From: DATILL01 sp035476575 | GTDB lineage: Bacteria; Actinomycetota; Actinomycetes; Mycobacteriales; JACQDL01 | Assembly: GCA_035476575.1 (NCBI GenBank) | Contig: DATILL010000120.1 | Coordinates: 1-21,195, forward strand | Reading direction: 5' to 3' | Length of the DNA: 21,195 nucleotides | Shown: positions 1-7,803 of the stretch, piece by piece | How positions within the stretch are numbered: position 1 is the first letter of the stretch | Layout of the letters: every line of letters starts with the position of its first letter | Notes under the pieces: model-generated | What the model was told of the DNA's origin: nothing | Seen by the model: the letters and a program-made list of their open reading frames with translations, nothing else | Database searches by the model: none | Position numbers and translations under genes: made by a program

Positions 1-106
1 GGCAACCAGCGCCCAGAAACACCCAGCACCTCTCTACGCCTGACACGCCCTCCGGGGCTTGCTTGAGCCGTATGCCGCGACGAGTGGCACGTACGGATCT
101 GAGGGG

Positions 107-132
107 GCCCCGATGCAGCAATGCGTCGGGGC
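107..132. terminator. Hairpin downstream of the nitronate monooxygenase-like pseudogene
   Basis: A 7-bp perfect stem (GCCCCGA at 107-113 pairing with TCGGGGC at 126-132) encloses a 12-nt loop. It lies about 160 nt beyond the stop of the minus-strand gene ending at 292. There is no T-tract, so it is only terminator-like. The rest of 1-291 shows no convincing gene. Confidence 0.3.
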
Positions 133-134
133 TA

Positions 135-162
135 CCCGACCATGGTGGTTGCCGTGGTCGGG
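135..162. terminator. Second hairpin, adjacent to the first
   Basis: CCCGACCA (135-142) pairs perfectly with TGGTCGGG (155-162) around a 12-nt loop. With the hairpin at 107-132 it forms a tandem pair separated by 2 nt. The pair could end transcripts from either side. No T-tract is visible. Confidence 0.3.
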
Positions 163-291
163 CTGGACCGTCTGCACTGTATGTAATCGTGGGCGGCGAA
201 CGACCGTGGATGAGATGACGGCCTTCTCGCAGCTGCTTGCCATCGGGCAGGGCGGCGGGGACCCAGGAGGCGATCCCCTCCTGAGTCGGCC

Positions 292-1314
292 TCACGTTCG
301 GTTGGAGAAGGCGGTCAGCACGTCGGCAGCGTCGGTCATCATCCGTCGGACGATGTCGCCGGCCGGCTCGATGGTGCTGATGAGCCCGACGCCCTGCCCC
401 ATCAACCAGGGCATCTCCTCCCAGTCGGCGTCGGTCTCCGGTACCGGCAGAAGCACGTTGAACTTGCGCATCACTGTCGGCTCCCCGAGAAACACCGTGG
501 TTCCGACGGCGGCGAGCCCGTCGCGCTGTGTCGGCACTTCCAGCAGCCGGTCGGTCCATTCAGCCACCACGCGGTTGCGCTGCACTCGCATCGGGTTGAA
601 CGCTGGCCACTCCGGCCCGAAGATCGCCGAGCGGACGGTGTCCTGGCCGCTGGCCTCGACCAGTCGGCGATGGTGCTCCGGGTGCACCCGCGCCTCGCGC
701 GAGGCCACCATCCAGGTGCCCACCTATACGCCGTCGGCGCCCAGGCAGAGAGCAGCGGCGACCTGCCTGCCGTCGGTGATCCCGCCGGCCGCGAGCACCA
801 GCGCCGCGCCGCCGACAGCGTCCACGACGGCCGGTACGTTGACCATCGTCGGTAGGCCGCCGTAGTTGTGCCCGCCGGCCTCCCAGCCCTGGGCGACGAC
901 CACCTCGACGCCGCCGTCGACGGCCCGGCGGGCCGCCTCCGGCGTGCCTACCTGCTCCCACACCGACACCCCCGCCTCGCGCAGCAGCTGAAGTTGATCT
1001 GCCGGGGGATGCCCCCAGTGGAGCGACGCAATCGGTACCCGCTCCTCGGCGCAGACCTTGACCTGCTCGGCGTTGTCGAGGAAAGAGATGAGGTTGATAT
1101 TGAATGGCTGTCCGCTGGTGCGGTCTCGAACCGCACGGATGATCTCCCGCACCTTCTCGGCCGGGGTGAAGCCGACGCCGACCGCGCCGATGCCGCCCGC
1201 GTTGGTCACGGCAACCGCGAGGTCCGCCGTTTCGCCGGCGAATGCCATTCCGGCGCACGCGAACGGGTACCGGCTGCCGAACCTCGCGGTCAGCCTCGTG
1301 GACAATGCGTTCAT
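292..1314 (-). pseudogene. Nitronate monooxygenase / NAD(P)H-dependent flavin oxidoreductase family, split by an in-frame amber codon
   Basis: The reading frame encodes a TIM-barrel FMN enzyme of the nitronate monooxygenase (2-nitropropane dioxygenase) family. Family members oxidise alkyl nitronates or act as related flavin oxidoreductases. Visible motifs are an N-terminal ITNAGGIGAVG-like segment (VTNAGGIGAVGVG), the signature QGWEAGGHNYGG containing the family's catalytic His, and the phosphate-binding AGGITDGRQVAAAL. A TAG at 724-726 interrupts GADGV-stop-VGTWMVAS, where relatives usually carry Trp or Gln. The frame then continues without further damage to 292. I chose the start at 1314 (MNALSTRL) because GGAAGGAG precedes it by about 8 nt; an ATG at 1359 has no such site. 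With the stop included the frame is 341 codons, the normal family length. A downstream GTG at 723 could restart translation but would lack the FMN site. It is a recent pseudogene, a sequencing error, or less likely a readthrough gene. Confidence 0.85.
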
Positions 1315-1565
1315 GACCGGCGCTCCTTCCGTCAGAACTTCCTCGCGCAAGCCTTCCATGTCTGGATTACCCGGTGACGCAGAGCGCTCCGGCGGTGGGC
1401 AGGTGCCGATCTACACCCCATCTCCCCGAAGGCGTCCGTTACCTCGACCATGATCAAGTGCTCTCTCGAGCGGCAATGATGGCGGGGATCCGTTGGCTTC
1501 AGCGTCGGGGTCCGTCGAGCGAGGCTGCCGGTTACCGACCGGGTCGGGCACCGCCGGGCGCCCGG

Positions 1566-2243
1566 TCAGTGGATGCCGGTGAGCAGGAGGCTGGCGGTGA
1601 CGGCGGTGTGGTGGATGTAGGGCAGCAGTTGAGCGGCGCTGGTGAGGCCGGTGATGCGTGGGTCGGCGCGCGGGTGAGTCTGGGCGGGCAGTGCCCACAC
1701 GCTGAGCGTGTCGGTGTCCAGGCGGATGCGGATCGAGCGGCCGAGCAGGTCCAGCAGTGCGGTGCGGGCCTCGTCCAGGTCGGGTCTGCCGGTGCCAAAG
1801 GCGCGGGTGAACACGGCCGGGTCCGAAGGGTCGCCCCCACGGCGGTGCCGTACCAGTCTGGACGCCATCGGCGGTGCCGACCACCGGCGGTCCGGCGGCC
1901 AGGTCACCCAGCACGATGGACTTCGCGGTCACGCCATCCACTTCCGGGTTCGACGCCGACGTCCACCAGCAGTCCGCCGCTGGCACCCGCGCCAGCCGTG
2001 GTCGGTGGTGCGGTACCGCTCGCCGTCGGCCCGGACGGTCACCGCGGCCGGGATGAACTGCCCGCCCGCCTGTCCGGCCAGTTCCCGCAGCACGGTCGCG
2101 ACCCGGACCCGCTCAGCGTGATCCAGCCGGCGGTGCCGGCGCACCGACCAGGGAACCCCGACACCGAGCATGACGGCCATCGTGCCCAAGGTGATCGTGG
2201 TGACCCAGAAACCGGCCGGATCCCAGCCGAACGGTGCCGGCAC
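1566..2243 (-). pseudogene. Frameshifted single-pass membrane protein of unknown function
   Basis: Three pieces in different frames read as one protein. From about 2243 to 1990 the product has one hydrophobic segment (FWVTTITLGTMAVMLGVGV) followed by a basic stop-transfer stretch (RRHRR) and a soluble helix (AERVRVATVLRELAGQ). The middle, about 1990-1850, reads in another frame (SIVLGDLAAGPPVVGTADG). From about 1850 to 1566 the first frame resumes with a convincing C-terminus (DEARTALLDLLGRSIRIRL ... TSAAQLLPYIHHTAVTASLL, then stop). The frame returns to its original phase, implying a compensating pair of indels. The GTG at 2243 is the likely start but has no strong ribosome site. I do not recognise the family. 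It is broken as read, or the sequence has two indel errors. Between it and the upstream gene (1315-1565) I see nothing definite. Confidence 0.55.
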
Positions 2244-2585
2244 ACCCGCAGTGTGCCGAAAACCCCGCGGCCACGCGATGGCCCGGTCAGCCTCGGCTGA
2301 TCCGCGAACAGACGCGGCACCATCTGATCAGCAACACCGGAACACCCACTGGCTGGCGTCGAAAAGCCTCGGTTGGTGAGCCGAACGAGCGGCAGCCCGA
2401 ACGCGATCGGACATGCCGTCCGGCAGGCACAGGCCTACCCGGTCCCAACCTTCAGCGGACCGAGCGGAAGCCGCTGAATGCCTCGACTACCGCGGGCAAT
2501 GTCGGCACCAGCACCCTCCTCGAGACAGCGCCCGAACCGAGCCATGATCAAACGTCCGCTCTTGCTGCGAGTCGGGCTTGACAGG

Positions 2586-2757
2586 GGCGGTCTCAAGTGG
2601 TCAGTGCATCACCCGGCTTGACCTGGGCGAGGGCTCGTACGCTCGTTCGCGAATCGGGCAGGTCGTACCTGCCCCTGATCAGGCCCGATGTGAGCCCTCG
2701 CGAGGGTCCCAGGTCAAGCCGGGTGATGCGCGACGCACTGACCGCCTGGAAACCGCC
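2586..2757. repeat. Large imperfect fold-back inverted repeat upstream of the IS remnant
   Basis: The left arm holds GGCGGT (2586-2591), GGTCAGTGC (2599-2607), a 20-bp core beginning ATCACCCGGCTTG (2608-2627) and CGAGGGCTC (2628-2636). All recur inverted on the right: GAGCCCTCG (2692-2700), core 2708-2727, GCACTGACC (2735-2743) and ACCGCC (2752-2757). The right arm carries two extra 7-nt segments between blocks. The central spacer contains its own perfect 8-bp stem (2656-2663 with 2667-2674). It could be two IS ends back to back, a MITE-like element, or a regulatory fold. The 340 bases before it (2244-2585) show no gene I can support. Confidence 0.75.
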
Positions 2758-2831
2758 GTTCCACCACCGCACCCGCCTACGCCGACAAACCCAGACACCA
2801 TGACAAGACCAAAGTGCGGCTGCCGTACTAG

Positions 2832-3160
2832 GACGAACTGGACCTTGGTCTGCCCGGGCAGACCGACGTTGGGGTCTGGGCGGGTAAGCGCGGCGCCGCT
2901 GCCGATCACCTCCTCGCGGAGGGGTCACCTGTGGGACGGCCTCGACCACGCTTACCGGGTGCTGGGGTTGCAGCGCGCCACGGGCGCCGATGAGGTGTTC
3001 CGCCAACTCGTCCTGGCCCGGATCATCGAGCCCACCAGCAAGCTGGACAAGTGCCCGGGTCCTGGAGGAGGTCGGCACCCAGCCACCCGCCTACCGCACC
3101 CTGACCTGTCGCCTGCCAGCCTACGCCAAGCAGGGTTGGCGGGCCAAGCGGTTACTGTAG
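2832..3160 (+). pseudogene. IS1634-type transposase, degenerate N-terminal fragment
   Basis: The fragment begins with DELDLGLPG right after an in-frame TAG (2829-2831). It shifts frame to LPITSSRRGHLWDGLDHAYRVLG and continues as FRQLVLARIIEPTSKLD, typical of the IS1634 group of DDE transposases. One extra A near 3049 breaks the frame: removing it gives LDSARVLEEVGTQPPAYRTL followed by RLPAYAKQGWRAK. The frame stops at 3158-3160, far short of the catalytic core. The extreme N-terminus is also missing. Its matching C-terminus lies 1.4 kb downstream on the same strand. The element cannot make an active transposase. Confidence 0.8.
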
Positions 3161-3217
3161 GTTTGCATCGAAGGTCGTCCTGGTGTAGGTCCACCCTGGC
3201 TCAGGGAGTTCGCGACG

Positions 3218-4411
3218 ATGGCCCTTCTCGCTTCTTCGGTCCTGCGAGCGAAGCTTCGCGCCGTGACCTGCGGGTTTTTCTTCGAGGTAGTCGACAGAGG
3301 CCAGAAGGTGATTCTGGTGGTTAAGATGCCCTCGCATCGAACGCGGTACCTCTACCTAGGTGCACCGGCTTTTCTGTCCGTGAGGAGGGTGGAGGTCGAC
3401 GGGGTGGTGTTGCTCTGGGCGGCATTCTGCATCGAGGACGATCCAGATGAGAGCTTCTATCTCCACCGAGTCGTCAACGAGGAGCATAGGGAACTCCTGC
3501 GCAGGTTGCTCTGCCAGGACGTTACCGAGATCCACGTCTTTAACGAAATCAATCGGTGCACCACGTCCTTCCACACTCGCATCAGCACGGGGGACAATGT
3601 TCTAGATCTAGACGCGGTTGCCGAACCGATCGCCAGCGAAGGCGAGACCCCTGACGAGGCAATCTCCCAGTGCATAGAGGAGATGGGCGAGGAGTTGAGC
3701 CGAGACGCGTCTGCCCTCAAGCAGATCGAACTCGCCGTCTACCAGCGGAATATCATACCCCATTGGGAAGCCTCGGGCGTTGAGCCCGGTCCGCTTCGCG
3801 ATCCCGGGCGTCCCCGACAGGCGTCTGAGCTGCATATCTCCGACCAGGGAATGGCCTCCGAGAGGGTTGTCACGCAGGTGCTGACCAAGTGGTTCGATGT
3901 CGGGACGATGTTCCCTTCGGCGCCCATCGTCGGAAGAAGTGGCACAGAGCGGGAGTTGACTGACATCGTCTGCGTCGGACCATACGGGTTGATGTTCTTC
4001 GAGATCAAGGCCGAGCAGGTGAGCCGACCGTTCCGCGCTATGAAGCGACGAGAGCTGAACCTGGAGAAAGATGTGCGCAAAGCCGTCCGGCAACTGACGG
4101 GCGCGGCCCGCCTGGCCCGGATGGAGGGAATGCTGCGACTCCAGAACGCCGTCGCCTTTCGTGAAGTGGCGGTGATCGACAAGCCGATCTACCTCGTTGT
4201 CATCGTGGACGAGATATATAGCGACGCGGTTATCGACAACGCACTGCGCAGTCTAGATACCCTGCCGAACGACCCGCTGTGCATCCTGGAACTGAACGAC
4301 ATTGTGGATCTGGTCAGCCGGGCCGCGACTGCGGAACACTTCCAAGAGCTAATCGAGCGAACCTGCAACGAGCACGGACGGCACGCCCGGTTCGTCCTGC
4401 GGGCGATCTGA
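3218..4411 (+). CDS. Putative PD-(D/E)XK nuclease-like protein, cargo between IS1634 fragments
   Basis: This intact 397-residue protein belongs to no family I can name. Residues 205-300 match the PD-(D/E)XK nuclease pattern: Glu215 in a helix (SERVVTQVL), Asp249 (ELTDIVCVG), a hydrophobic strand ending in Glu262-x-Lys264 (GLMFFEIKAEQ), and Gln292 in the next helix (VRKAVRQL). All catalytic positions are present. Residues 1-190 form an unknown domain with a strand-rich start (VVDRGQKVILVVKM) and an acidic helical part. No signal peptide or membrane segment is seen. The ATG at 3218 follows GGGAG by 9 nt. Codon use is clearly richer in A/T than in neighbouring genes, and the gene lies between the two halves of a dead transposase, so horizontal arrival is likely. 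A defence or DNA-processing role is inference only; a non-catalytic binding role is also possible. Confidence 0.75.
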   Translation: MALLASSVLRAKLRAVTCGFFFEVVDRGQKVILVVKMPSHRTRYLYLGAPAFLSVRRVEVDGVVLLWAAFCIEDDPDESFYLHRVVNEEHRELLRRLLCQDVTEIHVFNEINRCTTSFHTRISTGDNVLDLDAVAEPIASEGETPDEAISQCIEEMGEELSRDASALKQIELAVYQRNIIPHWEASGVEPGPLRDPGRPRQASELHISDQGMASERVVTQVLTKWFDVGTMFPSAPIVGRSGTERELTDIVCVGPYGLMFFEIKAEQVSRPFRAMKRRELNLEKDVRKAVRQLTGAARLARMEGMLRLQNAVAFREVAVIDKPIYLVVIVDEIYSDAVIDNALRSLDTLPNDPLCILELNDIVDLVSRAATAEHFQELIERTCNEHGRHARFVLRAI

Positions 4412-4562
4412 ACCTTGCCCGGGCACGGTCGTTCAAGATCATGGAGCGGGAGCCGGGGATGGTGAAGGGGCGGTGGATGGCGTGGCTGGCCCGGCGGGTC
4501 GCTTCGGGGATGCGGTGCGGCCCGCGATGCGGTGGGCGGCGATGGCGAGGCTGCGGAGGGAG

Positions 4563-4818
4563 GCCATCCTCGCCGCCCGCCCTGTCTACCACCACAACCG
4601 CGCCTCGATCGAGGCACACCTGACCATTCGTGTTCGCCGCCCTCGCCGTCTCCCGGTGGATCGAGAACACCACCGGCTGGTCGATCCGCAAGTTCGTCAA
4701 GACCGCACGCCGCTACCTCACGATCACAATCCAGGCAGGCGATCACACCATCACCGCCGCCGACCCCCTACCCGACGACCTCCAGACCATCCTCGCCACC
4801 GTCTACCGCACGCACTAA
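4563..4818 (+). pseudogene. IS1634-type transposase, C-terminal fragment
   Basis: ARPVYHHNRASIEAHLTI in one frame continues, after one extra T near 4628, as VFAALAVSRWIENTTGWSIR and ends with ITIQAGDHTITAADPLPDDL before a TAA at 4816-4818. This is the characteristic C-terminal end of IS1634-group transposases. With the piece at 2832-3160 it shows that about the middle half of the transposase has been lost and replaced by the gene at 3218-4411. Bases 4412-4562 show no recognisable coding sequence. Confidence 0.8.
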
Positions 4819-4845
4819 ATGGCCTAATTCGGGTGCCATCGGGAA

Positions 4846-4941
4846 GCGCTCGGTCGACCCCGCAAGACGTTGAGCTGGCGCAAGCCAAGCGAGGTTTTCA
4901 ACGATTTGTTGGCGGACGCCGGTGTCGGCATGATCACTTGA
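4846..4941 (+). pseudogene. IS30-type transposase C-terminal remnant
   Basis: The frame reads LGRPRKTLSWRKPSEVFNDL, ending LADAGVGMIT and a TGA. RPRKTL-W-x-P-x-E is the usual C-terminal signature of IS30-family transposases. Only about 31 residues survive and no start is present. It directly follows the IS1634 tail, so this is a site of repeated insertion. Confidence 0.7.
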
Positions 4942-4963
4942 ATCCGCCCTGGTCGGTACCCTG

Positions 4964-4987
4964 GTCCCCGGGTTCGGACCCGGGGAC
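4964..4987. terminator. Perfect 10-bp GC-rich hairpin with TCGG loop
   Basis: GTCCCCGGGT (4964-4973) and ACCCGGGGAC (4978-4987) pair perfectly across a 4-nt TCGG loop. There is no T-tract. It lies just after the IS30 remnant and may be a terminator or an IS-end structure. Confidence 0.45.
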
Positions 4988-5158
4988 TGCCCGGCTCAGG
5001 TTCTCTCGGACTTCTACCCGCTGGCCGGATCGACCTCGTGCACCGTCCCGCCCTGGTCGGACGACCCGGGGAGTGTTGCGTTGACCATGTGTGGGCGTGC
5101 GTATGTAGCCGCGGTCGTGTTGTCTGTTGACGTCGCGCCAGGAGTGGAGGAGTCGACG

Positions 5159-5668
5159 ATGACTCCAGACGTACCGCACGCTGCGCGTCGCCCGGAGCGA
5201 CGAGGGCGTGCTGAGTGTCGTGATCGACGCGCCGCCGATGAACCTGATCGGACCGGAGCTGGTGCGCGACCTGCTGACCCTGCTCAGCGAGCGGGAACCC
5301 GAGGAGGACATTCGGGGCGGGGCCGCGCCATGGAGGTGATTCTCGGTGCGGCCGACTTCGACGCCGACAAGGCCGAACGGTACGGCTGGGTCAACCGGGC
5401 GCTGCCCGACGCCGAGCTGGACGCGTTTGTGGCCCGACTCGCGCGACGCATCGCGTCGTTCCCCACGGATGCGGTGCGATCCACTAAGCAGGTGCTCAAC
5501 GAACTGACTTTGCCCGGCGCGGACGCGATCCGCGCCGACGCACGGCGGTTCCAGCAACTGGTCGGCTCGGACACGGTCAAGGCCCGCGCGGCAACCCTGT
5601 TCGCGCAGGGGCTGCAGACTCGTGGCCCGCTCGAGCTCGACCTCGGCGACCGCATCGAATCCCTCTGA
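5159..5668 (+). pseudogene. Enoyl-CoA hydratase/isomerase family, internally deleted and frameshifted
   Basis: An ATG at 5159 follows GGAGG at good spacing. One extra C after codon 2 breaks the frame. Without it the start reads MTQTYRTLRVARSDEGVLSV followed by VIDAPPMNLIGPELVRDLL, a typical crotonase N-terminus. After EEDI (about 5310) the sequence jumps to GRGRAMEVILGAADFDADKA and a crotonase C-terminus (ERYGWVNRALPDAELDAFV), ending at 5668. The central region with the oxyanion-hole and catalytic residues is missing, about 110 residues judged from the usual 260-280 length. Two lesions make it a clear pseudogene. The C-terminal part alone is an open frame but would lack the active site. Confidence 0.85.
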
Positions 5669-5682
5669 CAGAAAAGGATTCG

Positions 5683-6561
5683 ATGCCGCACACCGAGTAC
5701 CGACGGTCTGAATGGGATGCTGGCCCGAATGATGAGGTGAGGATGGCGCGGCATGACGCGGAGGCGTTCCATTTCCCTGCGCGCTTCGAGGTGAGCCCAG
5801 GCTTGTACGAGCAGGTCCAGGAGCTGTACCGGGCGGGGCGGGAACGGTCGGCGCTCGACCTCGTGCTGCGGGTGCTGCGTCGGGACGGGAGGTCGGCCGG
5901 CGCCTTCCAGTGCGCTCTGGTGCTGTGCGCCGGCCGGACGGCGGCCTCGGCGGCGCACACAGCCGAGCCGATCACCGGCGAGCAGCTGTCGAGCCCCTAC
6001 CTGGCGCCGGTCGCCACGGAGTGCGTGTCGTGCCAGAGGCACTGGTACTCCAGCCACACCCTGGTCGCCGAGCGCCGCATGGCGGTCAGCAACCCGATCG
6101 GTCTGCAGTGCCAGGTCTGCCGCTACACGTTGTGCCGCGGCTGCCTGCCCCCGAGCGATCGGAGCTGTCCCGAGCCGGGGTGCGCGGGCACCCTGGGGAC
6201 ACCGGTCCTGCCCACCGGACGGCCCCTGAGACAGCCGGCCAACCAGCACGTGGGGAAGGTCGAGTACGTCCTGGTCCTCTGGTCGGGCGCCTGTCCCGAC
6301 CCGGCCGAGATCGACCAGCTCCTCGGCCTGGCATGCACCTGGCAGGACCAGACCGGGATCCGCGTCACCACCGTGGAGGACCCCGAGGTACGGCAGGGCG
6401 TCGGAGAAGCTCTCGTCTACCGCGAGGAGAGCGACGGCCGGATCAGCCCGGGCTCGATCGGCCGGCTGCGCAGCGTCCTGATCGACGACCCCGAGACGGG
6501 CCGGCGACGGGTCTTCGTCGCCGCCGCCGACCCCACGGCCACGAGCCCGCAGGCTGGCTAG
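5683..6561 (+). CDS. Unknown protein with eight-cysteine zinc-binding cluster
   Basis: This is a 292-residue protein that I cannot assign. Residues 35-85 are helical (LYEQVQELYRAGRERSALDL). The central part holds four cysteine pairs: C114-x2-C117, C143-x2-C146, C151-x2-C154 and C162-x4-C167, the right number and spacing for two zinc ions in a RING-like or double zinc-ribbon fold. Residues 190-290 look like a separate alpha/beta domain (VEYVLVLWSG). No signal peptide or membrane segment is seen. The ATG at 5683 lies 14 nt after the crotonase pseudogene stop and follows AAAGGA (5673-5678). A role in protein or nucleic-acid binding would fit, but this is inference. The downstream gap (6562-6825) shows nothing clear. 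Confidence 0.8.
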   Translation: MPHTEYRRSEWDAGPNDEVRMARHDAEAFHFPARFEVSPGLYEQVQELYRAGRERSALDLVLRVLRRDGRSAGAFQCALVLCAGRTAASAAHTAEPITGEQLSSPYLAPVATECVSCQRHWYSSHTLVAERRMAVSNPIGLQCQVCRYTLCRGCLPPSDRSCPEPGCAGTLGTPVLPTGRPLRQPANQHVGKVEYVLVLWSGACPDPAEIDQLLGLACTWQDQTGIRVTTVEDPEVRQGVGEALVYREESDGRISPGSIGRLRSVLIDDPETGRRRVFVAAADPTATSPQAG

Positions 6562-6825
6562 CGGCGGCCCCGACGCAGGGTCGGTGTTGTGCCGGCAGGC
6601 TGAGCGGGCGGGGATCAGCTCGTCCACGAACCGCGGCGGCGGCCCGGCGGCCCGGCGTGTCGTCGGCATTGGGGTCTTCGCCTTCATTCTGCCCACACAC
6701 CCGTCACCCCCGACCGCACCACCCCACCGGCGTCCAGGCAGCGCTACGGACCGGCTAACCCAGACACCCGCAACCGGCCGCGGCGTGCCATGGGGTATCG
6801 GTAGGGCCGGCTAGGGTTGGTCGTT

Positions 6826-7716
6826 GTGGCGCGGGTGATCGGAGCGGGTGGTGGGCTGGCGTTAGGTCTGGTGTTGGTCGTTGCGCTCGCCGGATGTTCG
6901 GCTGGTCCGCCGCGGGGTGGGGCGGGTAGCCGGGTTCCGGGGGCCGGCGTGGGGATCCGGTCCGGTGTGCCGGCGACCGGGCGGCCGTCGGCGTCCCGGC
7001 CGCAGGGGCCAGCAGCCAGTGCTGGCAGTGCTCTGGGTGGGCTGCCGGTGGTCATCGATCACGGTCCGCGGGACCGGCGGCTGGTCGCGATCACCTTCGA
7101 CTCCAACATGACCGACTCGATGCTGCGCCGGCTGGACACCGGCGCGGTGGCCTCCTATGACGACACCGCGGCCGTGGATGAGCTGGCCCGGCTGCGGGTG
7201 CCGGCGACGTTCTTCCTGGCCGGCAAGTGGGTGCTGCGCTACCCGGCGCAGACCCGTCGGCTGGCCGGCAACCCGCTGTTCGAGCTCGCCAGCCACTCCT
7301 GGTCGCACGATGCCTTCGCCACCCCGTGCTACGGCCTGACTCCAATCCCGGTCGCCGCCATGGCCGCCGACGTGCGGCGCTCCTTCGCGGTGCTACACCA
7401 CTTCACCCGGCATCCCACGCACTACTTCCGGTTCCCCGGCGGCTGCTACGACACCGCCGCGCTGCGCGCCATCGCCCCCACCGGGGTCAGGGTGGTGCAG
7501 TACGACGTGGCCAGCGGCGACGCCTTCGGCACCTCGGTGTCCGCGATCGTGCGGCACACCCTGACCGCCGCCACCGCCGGCTCCATCATCGTCATGCACA
7601 TCACCCTGGCCAACGCCCCGCTGACCCCGCGGGCACTGCCACCGATCGTCGCCGGCCTCCGCGCCCGCGGGTTCACCCTGGTCAAGCTGTCCGACCTGCT
7701 CGCCGCCGGCCACTGA
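6826..7716 (+). CDS. Lipoprotein polysaccharide deacetylase (NodB/CE4 family)
   Basis: It likely removes N- or O-acetyl groups from a cell-surface polysaccharide outside the membrane. A GTG start at 6826, 9 nt after AGGG, gives 296 residues; a TTG at 6817 is an alternative. Residues 1-24 form a lipoprotein signal with lipobox LAGC (Cys24), followed by a Gly/Pro-rich linker. The NodB domain spans about 80-290: motif 1 ITFDSNMTD (Asp92), motif 2 SHSWSH (His157, His161), motif 3 RFPGG (202-206) and a late VMH (His258). Motif 1 has Ser-Asn where TFDDG enzymes have Asp-Gly, so the metal ligand may be altered. The gene stands alone and converges on the methyltransferase gene. Confidence 0.88.
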   Translation: MARVIGAGGGLALGLVLVVALAGCSAGPPRGGAGSRVPGAGVGIRSGVPATGRPSASRPQGPAASAGSALGGLPVVIDHGPRDRRLVAITFDSNMTDSMLRRLDTGAVASYDDTAAVDELARLRVPATFFLAGKWVLRYPAQTRRLAGNPLFELASHSWSHDAFATPCYGLTPIPVAAMAADVRRSFAVLHHFTRHPTHYFRFPGGCYDTAALRAIAPTGVRVVQYDVASGDAFGTSVSAIVRHTLTAATAGSIIVMHITLANAPLTPRALPPIVAGLRARGFTLVKLSDLLAAGH

Positions 7717-7760
7717 GCCGTCACCGACCCCGCCGGACCAGGCCACACCGCTGACGTGAA

Positions 7761-7781
7761 CCCGCCGGAGATCCGGGCGGG
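7761..7781. terminator. Bidirectional hairpin between convergent genes
   Basis: CCCGCCGG pairs with CCGGGCGGG (one bulged base) around AGAT. It sits between the deacetylase stop (7716, plus) and the methyltransferase stop (7804, minus), where a shared terminator is expected. No T-tract is seen, which is common in high-GC genomes. Confidence 0.5.
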
Positions 7782-7803
7782 CACAGCAGACAGGTCGCGG
7801 CCC

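Noticed and set aside
2578..3324. A 248-residue plus-strand frame read as one protein
   Set aside because: Only the part from about 2895 to 3050 resembles a protein (IS1634 transposase). The rest is fold-back repeat and other frames.
5284..6696. A 470-residue minus-strand frame across the crotonase remnant and zinc protein
   Set aside because: It is antisense to recognisable coding sequence and has only low-complexity Arg/Gly/Pro content.
6584..6814. Plus-strand 76-residue frame between the zinc protein and the deacetylase
   Set aside because: It has no ribosome site and Pro/Arg-rich noise composition. I treat the gap as non-coding.
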